From Bacteroidales bacterium (GTDB taxonomy: Bacteria; Bacteroidota; Bacteroidia; Bacteroidales; UBA932): a stretch of 64,000 nt of DNA. The notes beneath the pieces are model-generated. The model made no database searches, was not told where the DNA came from, and saw only the letters and a list, made by a program, of their open reading frames with translations. The position numbers and the translations under genes were made by a program. Shown here piece after piece: positions 51,965 through 59,697 of the stretch (positions within the stretch are counted from its first letter, which is position 1; the number at the start of each line of letters is the position of its first letter). The stretch is from NCBI GenBank assembly GCA_017427385.1, contig JAFRSW010000014.1:1-64000 (forward strand), written 5' to 3'.

Positions 51965-52314
51965 TCTATCGTTATGGCCTGTTTTTCAGGTTCTTTAACC
52001 TTGGAGCCCATGGCCTGGAGGCGCTTCTCCACCTCACTGCGCCTGCTCATCGATGCCACCTCGAAGGTCTTGTCGGCATAGACGATCTCCATCTCCTTGA
52101 TCCTGGCCTTGTTCTTCTCCACCTTGCTGAGGGCGTTCTCCGCCATCAGGCTTTCGAAGATGAGTATCCAGAAGAGCAGGAAGGTGTAGGCGATGTGGAT
52201 GAAGTATTTTCCGGCATTGAGACGGAGGAGCAGGTTCCCCGTGATGATTGCGGAGAATCCGTTCTTGAGTCCCTCCCAGATGTCGGAGACTTTCCACTTG
52301 CGCTTCTGTTCCAT
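51961..52314 (-). CDS. ftsL: FtsL-like division protein
   Basis: 117 residues: a cytoplasmic segment of about 35 residues, one membrane helix (about residues 36-56, YFIHIAYTFLLFWILIFESLM), and a periplasmic coiled-coil-prone helix (KVEKNKARIKEMEIVYADKTFEV). This matches the FtsL/FtsL-like protein of the FtsQLB complex in topology rather than sequence. Gene order rsmH-ftsL-ftsI supports it. It ends with a four-base overlap on ftsI. Confidence 0.88.
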   Translation of the reverse strand: MEQKRKWKVSDIWEGLKNGFSAIITGNLLLRLNAGKYFIHIAYTFLLFWILIFESLMAENALSKVEKNKARIKEMEIVYADKTFEVASMSRRSEVEKRLQAMGSKVKEPEKQAITIE

Positions 52315-52318
52315 GTGC

Positions 52319-53221
52319 CTATATCTTTTCCGCCACGCGCAGCTTTGCGCTGCGGGCGCGGGTGTTTTGTGCTATTTCTTCTTCGGAGGGGAGCACAGGC
52401 TTGCCGCCCAGGGGCTTCAGGGGGGCGCTGCTCCTTCCGTAAATGTCTTTCTCCACCGTTCCTTCGATGTTGCCGCTGCGGAAGAAGTTCTTCACCATGC
52501 GGTCTTCGAGGGAGTGGTAGGTGATGATGGCCAGGCGTCCCCCTTTCTTTAGGGATGCGGCGGCGCCGGAGAGGAACTTCTCCAGCGCACGCATCTCCTG
52601 GTTCACCTCTATGCGCAGGGCCTGGTAGACCTTGGCGAGGAATTTATGCTCGGCGAAAGACGGCAGGGCTGCTGCAATGGCATTGTCGAGGTCATCCGTG
52701 GTGAGTATGGGCGCAGAGCTGCGGGCCTTCACTATAAGTTCGGCCACCTTGCGTGCGTTGTCCACCTCGCCATAGACTTTAAGGATCTTTTCCAACTCGT
52801 TTTGCGTATACGAATTGACAATGTCCGCTGCAGTCTTGTCGCCCTGCACGTTCATTCGCATATCGAGCGGGGCGCTATAGCGGAAAGAGAAGCCCCTTTC
52901 CGCCGTATCGAACTGGTGCGACGACACTCCCAGGTCTGCCAGAATGCCGTCAAGTCCCTCCGGATGGTTCAGGAGGGTGTAGTTGTGTATAAATCTGAAA
53001 TTGTTGTGTATCAGGGTGAAGCGCCTGTCGGCCGGAGCGTTGGCCGCGGCATCGGCATCGCGGTCGAAAGCCATCAGGCTGCCTTTGGCGCTGAGCTGCT
53101 TCAGGATCTCCGCGCTGTGGCCGCCGCCGCCGAAAGTGGCGTCTGCATAGCAGCCGTCGGGGTTGGTTATAAGTGCGGAAATGCTCTCTTGGAGAAGGAC
53201 TGGGTTATGGTACACGCTCAT
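52319..53221 (-). CDS. rsmH: 16S rRNA (cytosine(1402)-N4)-methyltransferase
   Basis: Methylates C1402 of 16S rRNA in the decoding centre. 300 residues with the SAM motif YADATFGGGGHSAEIL near residues 25-40, the insert ILADLGVSSHQFDTAERGFSFRYSAPLDMRM and the C-terminal ITYHSLEDRMVKNFF. It follows mraZ by 14 bases, the standard first pair of the dcw cluster. Confidence 0.97.
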   Translation of the reverse strand: MSVYHNPVLLQESISALITNPDGCYADATFGGGGHSAEILKQLSAKGSLMAFDRDADAAANAPADRRFTLIHNNFRFIHNYTLLNHPEGLDGILADLGVSSHQFDTAERGFSFRYSAPLDMRMNVQGDKTAADIVNSYTQNELEKILKVYGEVDNARKVAELIVKARSSAPILTTDDLDNAIAAALPSFAEHKFLAKVYQALRIEVNQEMRALEKFLSGAAASLKKGGRLAIITYHSLEDRMVKNFFRSGNIEGTVEKDIYGRSSAPLKPLGGKPVLPSEEEIAQNTRARSAKLRVAEKI

Positions 53222-53235
53222 TGCAGGTCTCCTTC

Positions 53236-53685
53236 CTATTTATCGGAAAGGCTTTCTGCAATGGCAATGTATTCTTCGTTCGGGATTCTACGCTTCTCAA
53301 ATTCTTCCTTGGCCCAGATCTCGATCTTGAAGTCATTGCCGGAGAAAACCACTTCTTTGGTTACACCTATGGCATCAAGAAGTTTGCGCGACACGGTGAT
53401 TCGCCCGAGTTTGACGTCGGGCTCCACCACGTCACGGTCGCGCATATATTCCCTCCAGAATATTGCGTGCTGTCTGTTGAAGAAATTGAGCTTGCTCTTT
53501 ACCTCTGCGCTGGTGTGTTCCCATTCTTCCATGGTGTACATCTGCAGGCAGGGTTCGAAAAGATCTTTCTTAATGACAAACCTCATGTCGCTTCCCGGCG
53601 GTAATACGCCCTTGAGCGGCGCAGGGAAGACCATTCTCCCCTTGTCGTCGATCTTGGAAGTATATTCTCCGATAAAAGTGACCAT
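53236..53685 (-). CDS. mraZ: transcriptional regulator MraZ
   Basis: AbrB-fold ring protein that represses dcw transcription in several bacteria. From the ATG at 53685 (MVTFIGEYTSKIDDKGRMVFP) it is 149 residues; an upstream ATG at 53700 adds five residues but would lie almost at the predicted transcription start. Two duplicated SpoVT/AbrB half-domains are visible, with DKGRMVFP and LGRITVSRKLL as the corresponding strands. It opens the dcw unit and probably binds the repeats just upstream. Confidence 0.95.
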   Translation of the reverse strand: MVTFIGEYTSKIDDKGRMVFPAPLKGVLPPGSDMRFVIKKDLFEPCLQMYTMEEWEHTSAEVKSKLNFFNRQHAIFWREYMRDRDVVEPDVKLGRITVSRKLLDAIGVTKEVVFSGNDFKIEIWAKEEFEKRRIPNEEYIAIAESLSDK

Positions 53686-53705
53686 AATTCGTATACGCAA
53701 TGGTG

Positions 53706-53713
53706 CAAAGTTA
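53706..53713 (-). promoter_or_regulatory. -7 element of the dcw transcription unit
   Basis: On the minus strand TAACTTTG matches TAnnTTTG. Initiation a few bases further would give a leader of roughly 15-20 bases before the mraZ ATG at 53685. No clear -33 element is seen; the upstream stretch is A/T-rich and contains two GTGGAAAA repeats. Confidence 0.65.
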
Positions 53714-53721
53714 CGAAAAAA

Positions 53722-53759
53722 TTTTCCACTTTATTACATTCTTTTACAATTTTTTCCAC
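53722..53759 (-). promoter_or_regulatory. paired GTGGAAAA repeats upstream of mraZ (candidate MraZ operator)
   Basis: On the minus strand GTGGAAAA occurs at 53722-53729 and 53752-53759, exactly 30 bases apart, about three helical turns. They lie just upstream of the -7 element. MraZ in other bacteria binds spaced direct repeats with a GTGGG-type core, so these are the best operator candidates; the core here is GTGGA rather than GTGGG. The right copy on the plus strand also reads TTTTCCACA, a DnaA-box-like sequence, next to TTATCAACA at 53764-53772. Confidence 0.45.
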
Positions 53760-53843
53760 AAAGTTATCAACAATGATAAGTTAAACGTGTGAATCGTTTA
53801 ATTCCTTGCATTCTACGCTGGTTTTTGTTTACTTGCCGGAGCT

Positions 53844-54530
53844 ATGAAGATGAAAGATATTTGTGCGACCGAGCGTCCTCGGGAGAAGATGCTGGGAAAG
53901 GGGGCCGCCGCCCTGAGCGAGGCGGAACTTCTGGCGGTGCTGCTGCGAAGCGGCACGCGGGAGATAGGGGTAGTGGACCTGGCTAACAGACTGTTGGTTT
54001 TGGCAGAAGGAAGCCTGGTCAAATTGTTCTCTATGAGCTATGCGGATATGAAAGCCGTTTCCGGTATCGGGCCGGAAAAAGCCTGCTCGGTGATGGCCGC
54101 ATGCGAGCTTGGAAGGAGGTTTCTGGAGGAGGAGGCGAGAGTTTCCAAGACACCGCTCACTACGGCGCGAAGGGTATACGAACTGATGATCCCCTCGATG
54201 AAGGGAATGGACCACGAAGAGTTGTGGGTGCTGTTCCTGAACAAGAACAACCGGCTGTTGGGCAAAGAGTGCCTGTCTTCCGGCGGCATGGACACCACGG
54301 TCATCGACAACCGTATGGTGATGCAGGCTTGCCTGCAGCGCGGTGCCACATCTATTCTATTGGTTCACAATCATCCCTCCGGGGACCCGAAGCCCTCGCA
54401 TGATGATATAAAACGCACCGAAGCCCTGCGCAAGGCCTGTTCGGCATTTGGCGTAGGGCTTCTGGATCATGTGATCGTCAGCGACGACTGTTTCTGGTCT
54501 TTCGCGGACGACAGATTGTACGGAGCTTAG
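53844..54530 (+). CDS. radC: RadC/UPF0758 family JAB-domain protein
   Basis: 228 residues. An N-terminal helix-hairpin-helix region (residues 20-95, SEAELLAVLLRSGTREIGV and KAVSGIGPEKACSVMA) is followed by a C-terminal JAB1/MPN metal-binding domain with His175, His177, Ser185 and Asp188 in LLVHNHPSGDPKPSHDD. The biochemical role is unsettled despite the historical link to DNA repair. It diverges from the dcw cluster across about 158 bases and converges with fba, one base apart. An ATG at 53850 is an alternative start. Confidence 0.93.
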   Translation: MKMKDICATERPREKMLGKGAAALSEAELLAVLLRSGTREIGVVDLANRLLVLAEGSLVKLFSMSYADMKAVSGIGPEKACSVMAACELGRRFLEEEARVSKTPLTTARRVYELMIPSMKGMDHEELWVLFLNKNNRLLGKECLSSGGMDTTVIDNRMVMQACLQRGATSILLVHNHPSGDPKPSHDDIKRTEALRKACSAFGVGLLDHVIVSDDCFWSFADDRLYGA

Positions 54531-54531
54531 C

Positions 54532-55533
54532 TTACTCGGCTTTTCCGTTGCTGCCAAGAACGTTGACAATCTTGTGCATGTAGAGCTTCTTCATCTCGTC
54601 GCGTGCGGGGCCGAGGTACTTGCGAGGGTCGAATTCGCCGGGTTTCTCATCGAATACCTTGCGGATTGCGGCGGTCATTGCAAGACGGCTGTCGGAGTCG
54701 ATGTTGATCTTGCAGACAGCGCTCTTGGAGGCCTCGCGGAGCTGCTCTTCGGGAATACCTACTGCATCGGGAAGCTTTCCACCGTGCTCGTTGATGATGT
54801 CTACATACTCCTGAGGAACGGAAGATGATCCGTGGAGGACGATGGGGAAGCCGGGGAGCTTCTTCTCAATCTCGTGGAGGACGTTGAATGCAAGCGGCGG
54901 AGGAACCAGACGGCCGGTCTTGGGATCGCGCTTGCACTGCTCGGGTTTGAACTTGTATGCGCCGTGGCTGGTGCCGATGGAGATTGCGAGAGAGTCGCAA
55001 CCGGTGCGGGTGGCGAAGTCGATGACTTCTTCGGGGCGGGTGTAGTGGGATTCCTCTGCGGAAACCTCATCTTCAACGCCTGCGAGCACGCCGAGTTCAG
55101 CCTCGACGGTCACGTCGTACTTGTGTGCATACTCGACAACCTTCTTGGTGAGGGCGATGTTCTCTTCGTAAGGAAGGGAAGATGCGTCGATCATAACGGA
55201 GCTGAAGCCCATATCGACGCAGCTCTTGCAGAGCTCGAAGCTGTCGCCATGGTCCAGATGGAGAACGATCTGGGGATGCTCCCAGCCGAGTTCCTTTGCA
55301 TATTCTACTGCGCCTTCTGCCATGTAGCGGAGGAGGGTCTGGTTGGCATAGTTGCGCGCACCCTTGGAAACCTGGAGGATGACCGGGCTCTTGGTCTCTG
55401 CGGAGGCCTGGATGATAGCCTGGAGCTGCTCCATGTTGTTGAAGTTGAATGCGGGGATGGCGTAACCGCCGGCAACGGCCTTCTTGAACATTTCGCGGGT
55501 GTTCACAAGGCCAAGATCTTTGTAATTAACCAT
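54532..55533 (-). CDS. fba: class II fructose-bisphosphate aldolase
   Basis: Zinc-dependent aldolase of glycolysis and gluconeogenesis splitting fructose 1,6-bisphosphate. 333 residues with the metal ligands in VLHLDHGDSFE, the GTSHGAYK block and LHGSSSVPQEYVD. The N terminus MVNYKDLGLVNTREMFKKAV is typical of Bacteroidota members. It is transcribed from its own promoter, which mirrors that of the divergent esterase gene. Confidence 0.96.
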   Translation of the reverse strand: MVNYKDLGLVNTREMFKKAVAGGYAIPAFNFNNMEQLQAIIQASAETKSPVILQVSKGARNYANQTLLRYMAEGAVEYAKELGWEHPQIVLHLDHGDSFELCKSCVDMGFSSVMIDASSLPYEENIALTKKVVEYAHKYDVTVEAELGVLAGVEDEVSAEESHYTRPEEVIDFATRTGCDSLAISIGTSHGAYKFKPEQCKRDPKTGRLVPPPLAFNVLHEIEKKLPGFPIVLHGSSSVPQEYVDIINEHGGKLPDAVGIPEEQLREASKSAVCKINIDSDSRLAMTAAIRKVFDEKPGEFDPRKYLGPARDEMKKLYMHKIVNVLGSNGKAE

Positions 55534-55574
55534 AGTTATTAAGTAAATGATAGATTTCTAACCAAAAAGCGACG

Positions 55575-55582
55575 CAAATTTA
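55575..55582 (-). promoter_or_regulatory. -7 element of fba (mirrored pair)
   Basis: On the minus strand TAAATTTG matches TAnnTTTG, 41 bases before the fba ATG. It is the left half of a perfect palindrome, 8+1+8 bases at 55575-55591, whose right half is the -7 element of the divergent esterase gene. Confidence 0.65.
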
Positions 55583-55583
55583 G

Positions 55584-55591
55584 TAAATTTG
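55584..55591 (+). promoter_or_regulatory. -7 element of the YqiA-like esterase gene (mirrored pair)
   Basis: TAAATTTG on the plus strand matches TAnnTTTG and ends 33 bases before the ATG at 55625. It faces the fba -7 element with a single base between them, so both promoters cannot be occupied at once. Confidence 0.6.
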
Positions 55592-55624
55592 CCCGACATT
55601 TCATAGGTTTTCTTACTGCAATAT

Positions 55625-56209
55625 ATGGGCCAGCGAATCCTTTTTATTCACGGACTTGCATCGTCCGGGCGCTACAAGATGGCAGATCAGCTCCGCATCC
55701 TCTTTAAAGGGGCCGAGGTGCTCTCGCCCGACGTGCCTCCGGAGCCTGACAAGGCGCTGACATTTTTGCAGTCGCTATGCCAGGATTACCGCCCGGACCT
55801 GATAGTCGGCCACTCTCTTGGCGGCTTCTGGGCACAGAAACTCCGCGGATGGCGCAAGGCGCTCGTGAATCCCACCTTCCATATCGCGGCATTCCTCCGG
55901 GAACTTCCTTCCGAAATGAAGTACCTAAGCCCCCGTGAGGACGGTGCCACGTCGTTCTTCATCACCGAAGGGATGTGCCGGGGATATGAACTTCTGGAAA
56001 AGACTGAATACGACGGGCTGGACCAGGAAGAAAAAGACCTGACGCTGGCTTTCTTCGCCGAGTCTGACGAGACTGTGCGCCAGGGCCCGGAATTCGCCCT
56101 TCACTATGGCAAACCGGGCATTTCCTACCCCGGGAAGCACCAGCCGGTGTTTCCGGAGATGAAACAGTATATTGTGCCTGCAATCAAACAGTTCTGCGGC
56201 TGGCAATGA
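55625..56209 (+). CDS. YqiA/YcfP-like alpha/beta hydrolase
   Basis: 194-residue compact alpha/beta hydrolase resembling the UPF0227 esterases. The oxyanion region is FIHGLASSGRYK and the nucleophile is Ser64 in VGHSLGGFWA. An acidic residue and the late His in YPGKHQPVFPEM (near residue 173) complete the triad. The substrate is unknown; relatives hydrolyse short acyl esters. It overlaps lplA by four bases. Confidence 0.85.
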   Translation: MGQRILFIHGLASSGRYKMADQLRILFKGAEVLSPDVPPEPDKALTFLQSLCQDYRPDLIVGHSLGGFWAQKLRGWRKALVNPTFHIAAFLRELPSEMKYLSPREDGATSFFITEGMCRGYELLEKTEYDGLDQEEKDLTLAFFAESDETVRQGPEFALHYGKPGISYPGKHQPVFPEMKQYIVPAIKQFCGWQ

Positions 56210-57177
56210 GGTATCTGGTAAACGACTGCACGGATGCATGCCGCAACATGGCTTTCGATGAGTTCGCTCTCGAGAGCCTGCCTCTGGACGAGCCGGTATT
56301 CTACCTCTGGCGCAATGCCCCGTCGGTAATCATCGGCCTTAACCAGAGCGCATATGCCGAGGTGAACCTGCCATATCTCCAGGAGCATGGGATAGCGCTC
56401 GCCAGGCGTGTGACGGGAGGGGGAGCCGTCTATCATGATCTGCAGAATCTTAATTATACTATAGTAGGTAAATCGTGCGACCTGAACGCCGATTATCCGG
56501 ATTATCTGCATTTTATGGTGAATGCCCTGCGGCAGTTGGGCGTACCTGCGGAACTCTCCGGACGCAACGATATCATGGTGGATGGGCGCAAGTGCTCGGG
56601 ATATGCCAAGCGCGTGTGGAAAGACCGCCTGATGGTGCACGGCACGCTGATGTTCGACGTGGACCTGGAAACTCTCCGGGAGGTCCTGTCCGTGCCGGGA
56701 AGCAAGATGGCCGCATCCGGCATCGCCTCGGTGAGGAGCAAGGTCGCGAACCTGCGGGAGTATCTGTCGCAGTATTCGGATGTGCTTATGCTGAAGGATG
56801 CCCTGCACTCCATCCTTGCCGGAGATGATATGGAACTGAGCTTGAATGCCGGACAGCAGGAAGCGATAGACTCTATGGCCGATAGGAAGTTCCGCACCTG
56901 GGACTGGATATATGGCAAATCGCCCGAGGCCCAGTTCCGCGCCTCACAAAAGTTCGCCTGCGGCACCGTCGAGGTATGCTGGTCGGTGCGTCACGGTCTT
57001 CTGGAGGATGTCCGTTTCAGCGGAGACTTCCTCGGAAATCTCCCTGCCGAAGGCCTGGCCGCCCGCCTTAACGGTCTTCGATACGATAAAGCAGCTGTCT
57101 TTGCCGCGCTTCAGGATGCCCGGGTGCAGGAGTTTTTCGACGGACTTGACGCCAAGGATTTGGCTGGATTGCTGTAA
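56206..57177 (+). CDS. lplA: lipoate--protein ligase
   Basis: Attaches lipoate to the E2 and H proteins of 2-oxo acid dehydrogenases and the glycine cleavage system. 323 residues with the LplA block ARRVTGGGAVYHD at residues 66-78, NDIMVDGRKCSGYAKR with the lysine of the lipoyl-AMP site near 131, and a C-terminal accessory domain (RKFRTWDWIYGKSPEAQF, then VEVCWSVRHGLLEDVRF). It is translationally coupled to the upstream esterase by a four-base overlap. Confidence 0.94.
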   Translation: MRYLVNDCTDACRNMAFDEFALESLPLDEPVFYLWRNAPSVIIGLNQSAYAEVNLPYLQEHGIALARRVTGGGAVYHDLQNLNYTIVGKSCDLNADYPDYLHFMVNALRQLGVPAELSGRNDIMVDGRKCSGYAKRVWKDRLMVHGTLMFDVDLETLREVLSVPGSKMAASGIASVRSKVANLREYLSQYSDVLMLKDALHSILAGDDMELSLNAGQQEAIDSMADRKFRTWDWIYGKSPEAQFRASQKFACGTVEVCWSVRHGLLEDVRFSGDFLGNLPAEGLAARLNGLRYDKAAVFAALQDARVQEFFDGLDAKDLAGLL

Positions 57178-57219
57178 TTTCTTACGTTGCGCCTTCGTTT
57201 TTCGGATTAGTTGAAAAAA

Positions 57220-57228
57220 TGTGGATAA
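57220..57228 (-). promoter_or_regulatory. perfect DnaA-box-like nonamer
   Basis: TGTGGATAA on the plus strand is the exact complement of the DnaA box TTATCCACA. It stands alone in the 127-base gap between lplA and the phosphoribosyltransferase gene, about 40 bases before the promoter. A single box is not an origin; it could be a regulatory or DnaA-titration site. Confidence 0.45.
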
Positions 57229-57243
57229 CTTTCGTCCTTTTTC

Positions 57244-57274
57244 TTGCGGCATAATTATTATTGAATTATATTTG
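57244..57274 (+). promoter_or_regulatory. promoter of the phosphoribosyltransferase-permease pair
   Basis: TTG at 57244-57246 and TATATTTG at 57267-57274 (match to TAnnTTTG) are separated by 20 bases. The predicted start lies at about 57278-57280, inside or at the edge of the hairpin that follows. Confidence 0.65.
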
Positions 57275-57277
57275 TAT

Positions 57278-57303
57278 CCCGATTGGCTCTAATCGGGATT
57301 TTT
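57278..57303 (+). terminator. terminator-like hairpin between promoter and start codon
   Basis: CCCGATT at 57278-57284 pairs with AATCGGG at 57291-57297 around a six-base loop, then ATTTTTT runs into the ATG at 57305. It can end transcripts arriving from lplA. A transcript starting from the local promoter would begin at its 5' arm, so it may be an insulating terminator or a 5'-end hairpin. Confidence 0.7.
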
Positions 57304-57304
57304 T

Positions 57305-58393
57305 ATGTCCACAACGCTACGTAATGCAAGCCTTCAGTATGTTGGTTTGCAAGAAGACACAAGTATATACGAACTGCACGCTCCGCAGTTCAGCAATAGA
57401 TACTTCATTATCAGTGGGGCAGGGACCCGTCGCCTGATGGCTTTCCCCGAAGTCGTTGGCTTCGATTCCTACTCAGCAATGCTCCCCGAAACTGTCGCCG
57501 CCCTCCGTTACCTCTTCCCTTCTGGTTCGGAGGGCGACGTCGATATACTCACCATCCTCCGCGGCGGTCTCAACTATCCGGTGGAGGAGGCTTGCCATAA
57601 GGTGGGCATACGCGTACGCGACATCCACTTCCTCTCCTGCGAGCGCATAATAGAGGAACACGTCATCACCGGGCTCGACATCAAGTACGAGAAACTCCGC
57701 ATCACGCGGGACCGCACTCTGGTGATCGGTGACATCGTAGCCACCGGCGACACCCTCCGCATGTGCCTCGACCAGGTGGTAGACCGCTTCCGCCGTAAGG
57801 GCGGTAGCATCAAGAAGATTATCTTCTTTACCATAGGCGGCACGCGTGCGATTCCCCTTATGGAAAGGATGGCCGAGCGCATCAGCGCCTACTTCCCTGA
57901 ATTCGAGGGATTCGAGTGCTTCTTCTACGAGGGCATCTTCTCCGTCTACAAGGATAAGGGCGTGAGCGGCATCAACGTGCCGGACATCGATTTCGGATGG
58001 AACGACGGTATAGTGTCGCCCGAATTCCGCCGATACATCATCGAGCATCAGGACGCCCTGTTCGAGAAATGCATAATCTATGACGGTGGCGCCAGGCGCT
58101 ACGAGATTCCCGTGCACTTCGAAGAGGTGTTCGAGTACTGGAACGGCATCCTGGAAAGGGTGGACCAGATAGACATGAAGGCCCTGGTGGCCGAGAAACT
58201 CGGGTACGACGGTCCTCTGGACTATGCGGTATGGCTGCTGGTCACCAGCCTGGGTACCCTTCCGCAGGAAGGCCTCCGCGAGCTCTGGGAGCAGGAGCAG
58301 GAACTTTGCCGCAAGGCCGGGGAACTCTCGCTCAGGGAAATAGCCGAACGCAGAATCAAAGAAATTACCTTTATATCCAAAAATTATGAGTAA
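57305..58393 (+). CDS. phosphoribosyltransferase-fold protein
   Basis: 362 residues, unnamed. The PRPP-binding loop of type I phosphoribosyltransferases is clear: LVIGDIVATGDTLRMC with Asp143 and Thr147-Gly-Asp-Thr150. An upstream block TILRGGLNYPVEEAC near residue 88 matches the PRTase loop that carries the RGG. The C-terminal 160 residues do not recall a known domain. It overlaps a CodB-type permease gene by eight bases, so a role in pyrimidine base salvage is likely (for example uracil to UMP); this is inference. The promoter and terminator-like hairpin lie directly upstream. Confidence 0.75.
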   Translation: MSTTLRNASLQYVGLQEDTSIYELHAPQFSNRYFIISGAGTRRLMAFPEVVGFDSYSAMLPETVAALRYLFPSGSEGDVDILTILRGGLNYPVEEACHKVGIRVRDIHFLSCERIIEEHVITGLDIKYEKLRITRDRTLVIGDIVATGDTLRMCLDQVVDRFRRKGGSIKKIIFFTIGGTRAIPLMERMAERISAYFPEFEGFECFFYEGIFSVYKDKGVSGINVPDIDFGWNDGIVSPEFRRYIIEHQDALFEKCIIYDGGARRYEIPVHFEEVFEYWNGILERVDQIDMKALVAEKLGYDGPLDYAVWLLVTSLGTLPQEGLRELWEQEQELCRKAGELSLREIAERRIKEITFISKNYE

Positions 58394-59639
58394 ACAAAAG
58401 TTCGACGTGGACTACACCTCCAAGGCGGTAGACCGGGCAGGGCGCAAAAGCACCCTCAGTATGTTCATGGTGATGCTTGGCTTCACCTTCTTCAGCGCAA
58501 GTATGTGGGTGGGACAGAATCTCGCCGCAGGCTTGAATTTCAGCGGATTCGTATGGGCACTGCTTCTCGGCGGTCTCATCCTGGCAGCTTACACCGGCGC
58601 ACTCGGCTGGATCGGTGCGGAAAGCGGCCTTTCTCTCGACATGCTCGCCCGCCGCAGCTTCGGCCAGAAGGGCAGCTGGCTTCCCAGCGCCATGATCAGC
58701 TTTACCCAGATCGGCTGGTTCGGCGTAGGTCTTGCGATGTTCGCAATTCCTGTAGCAAAGGAACTCCTCGGACTTGAAGTTACTCCCGACCACATGCCCT
58801 GGCAGGGTTATCTGCTTGTGCTGATTGCAGGTATCCTGATGACCGGCAGCGCATACTACGGAATCAAGAGCCTGACCATCATAAGCTACATAGCTGTTCC
58901 TGCAGTCGCAATCCTCGGCACAGTGGCCATGATCATGGCAGTCAACAAGGGTGACCTCGGTCTCGTGGAGCAGTTCAACCAGGGCACCAAGAGCCTCGGC
59001 ATCATCGCCGGTGCAGGTCTCGTGGTAGGAAGCTTCGTTTCAGGCGGCACGGCCACACCGAATTTCACACGTTTTGCAAAGAGCGGCAAGGTGGGCCTTT
59101 GGACAACGGTCGTCGCTTTCTTCATCGGCAACAGCCTCATGTTCTGCTTCGGTGCTGTTTCCAGCATCTATGTGGGTGGCAACGATATCTTCGAGGTTAT
59201 GCTCAACCTGAACCTCTTCTACCTTGCAGTTCTGGTGCTCGGCCTCAACATCTGGACCACTAACGACAATGCCCTCTACACCGGCGGTCTCGGACTCAGC
59301 AACATCTTCGGCCTCAGCAAGAAGGCTATGGTCCTCATCTCCGGACTCATCGGCACAGTTGCCGCCGTGTGGCTCTACTGGAACTTCTGCGGCTGGCTGA
59401 ACGTGCTCAACTGCACCCTGCCTCCCGTTGGCATCATCCTCATCCTCAGCTACTTCCTGAACCGTAAGGCATATCTCGAGGATACCGTTCCCGTTAAGAC
59501 CGTCAACTGGTTCGCGGTTGCCGGCGTGGTGCTTGGTGCTGTTGTTGCCAACCTTGTGAAGTGGGGTTTCCCCGCAATCAACGGCATGGCAGTCGCAGCA
59601 GTTTGCTATCTCTGCGGCAAGCTGGTTTGCAAGAAGTAA
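58386..59639 (+). CDS. cytosine/purine permease (CodB-like, NCS1 family)
   Basis: 417-residue membrane protein with about twelve helices. The opening MLGFTFFSASMWVGQNLAAGL and LDMLARRSFGQKGSWLPS are typical of CodB-like NCS1 transporters that import cytosine or related bases with sodium or protons. SGGTATPNFTRFAKS and NIWTTNDNALYTGGLGLSN are further matches. It is translationally coupled to the phosphoribosyltransferase-like gene. Substrate specificity is not provable by sequence. Confidence 0.88.
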   Translation: MSKQKFDVDYTSKAVDRAGRKSTLSMFMVMLGFTFFSASMWVGQNLAAGLNFSGFVWALLLGGLILAAYTGALGWIGAESGLSLDMLARRSFGQKGSWLPSAMISFTQIGWFGVGLAMFAIPVAKELLGLEVTPDHMPWQGYLLVLIAGILMTGSAYYGIKSLTIISYIAVPAVAILGTVAMIMAVNKGDLGLVEQFNQGTKSLGIIAGAGLVVGSFVSGGTATPNFTRFAKSGKVGLWTTVVAFFIGNSLMFCFGAVSSIYVGGNDIFEVMLNLNLFYLAVLVLGLNIWTTNDNALYTGGLGLSNIFGLSKKAMVLISGLIGTVAAVWLYWNFCGWLNVLNCTLPPVGIILILSYFLNRKAYLEDTVPVKTVNWFAVAGVVLGAVVANLVKWGFPAINGMAVAAVCYLCGKLVCKK

Positions 59640-59655
59640 GGGTTATTAGTTGGTT

Positions 59656-59697
59656 AGATAAAGAAAGAGGTCGCCGCGGCGACCTCTTTCTTTATCT
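59656..59697. terminator. bidirectional terminator between codB-like gene and a convergent gene
   Basis: A perfect 42-base palindrome (two 21-base halves meeting at 59676/59677) with GC-rich centre and A- and T-rich flanks. It can fold into an uninterrupted hairpin on either strand and ends with a T run on both sides. It overlaps the last six bases of the minus-strand gene at 59692. Confidence 0.85.

Noticed and set aside
53751-53780. Replication origin near mraZ
   Set aside because: Only two imperfect DnaA-like boxes and no dnaA, dnaN or AT-rich unwinding array were seen.
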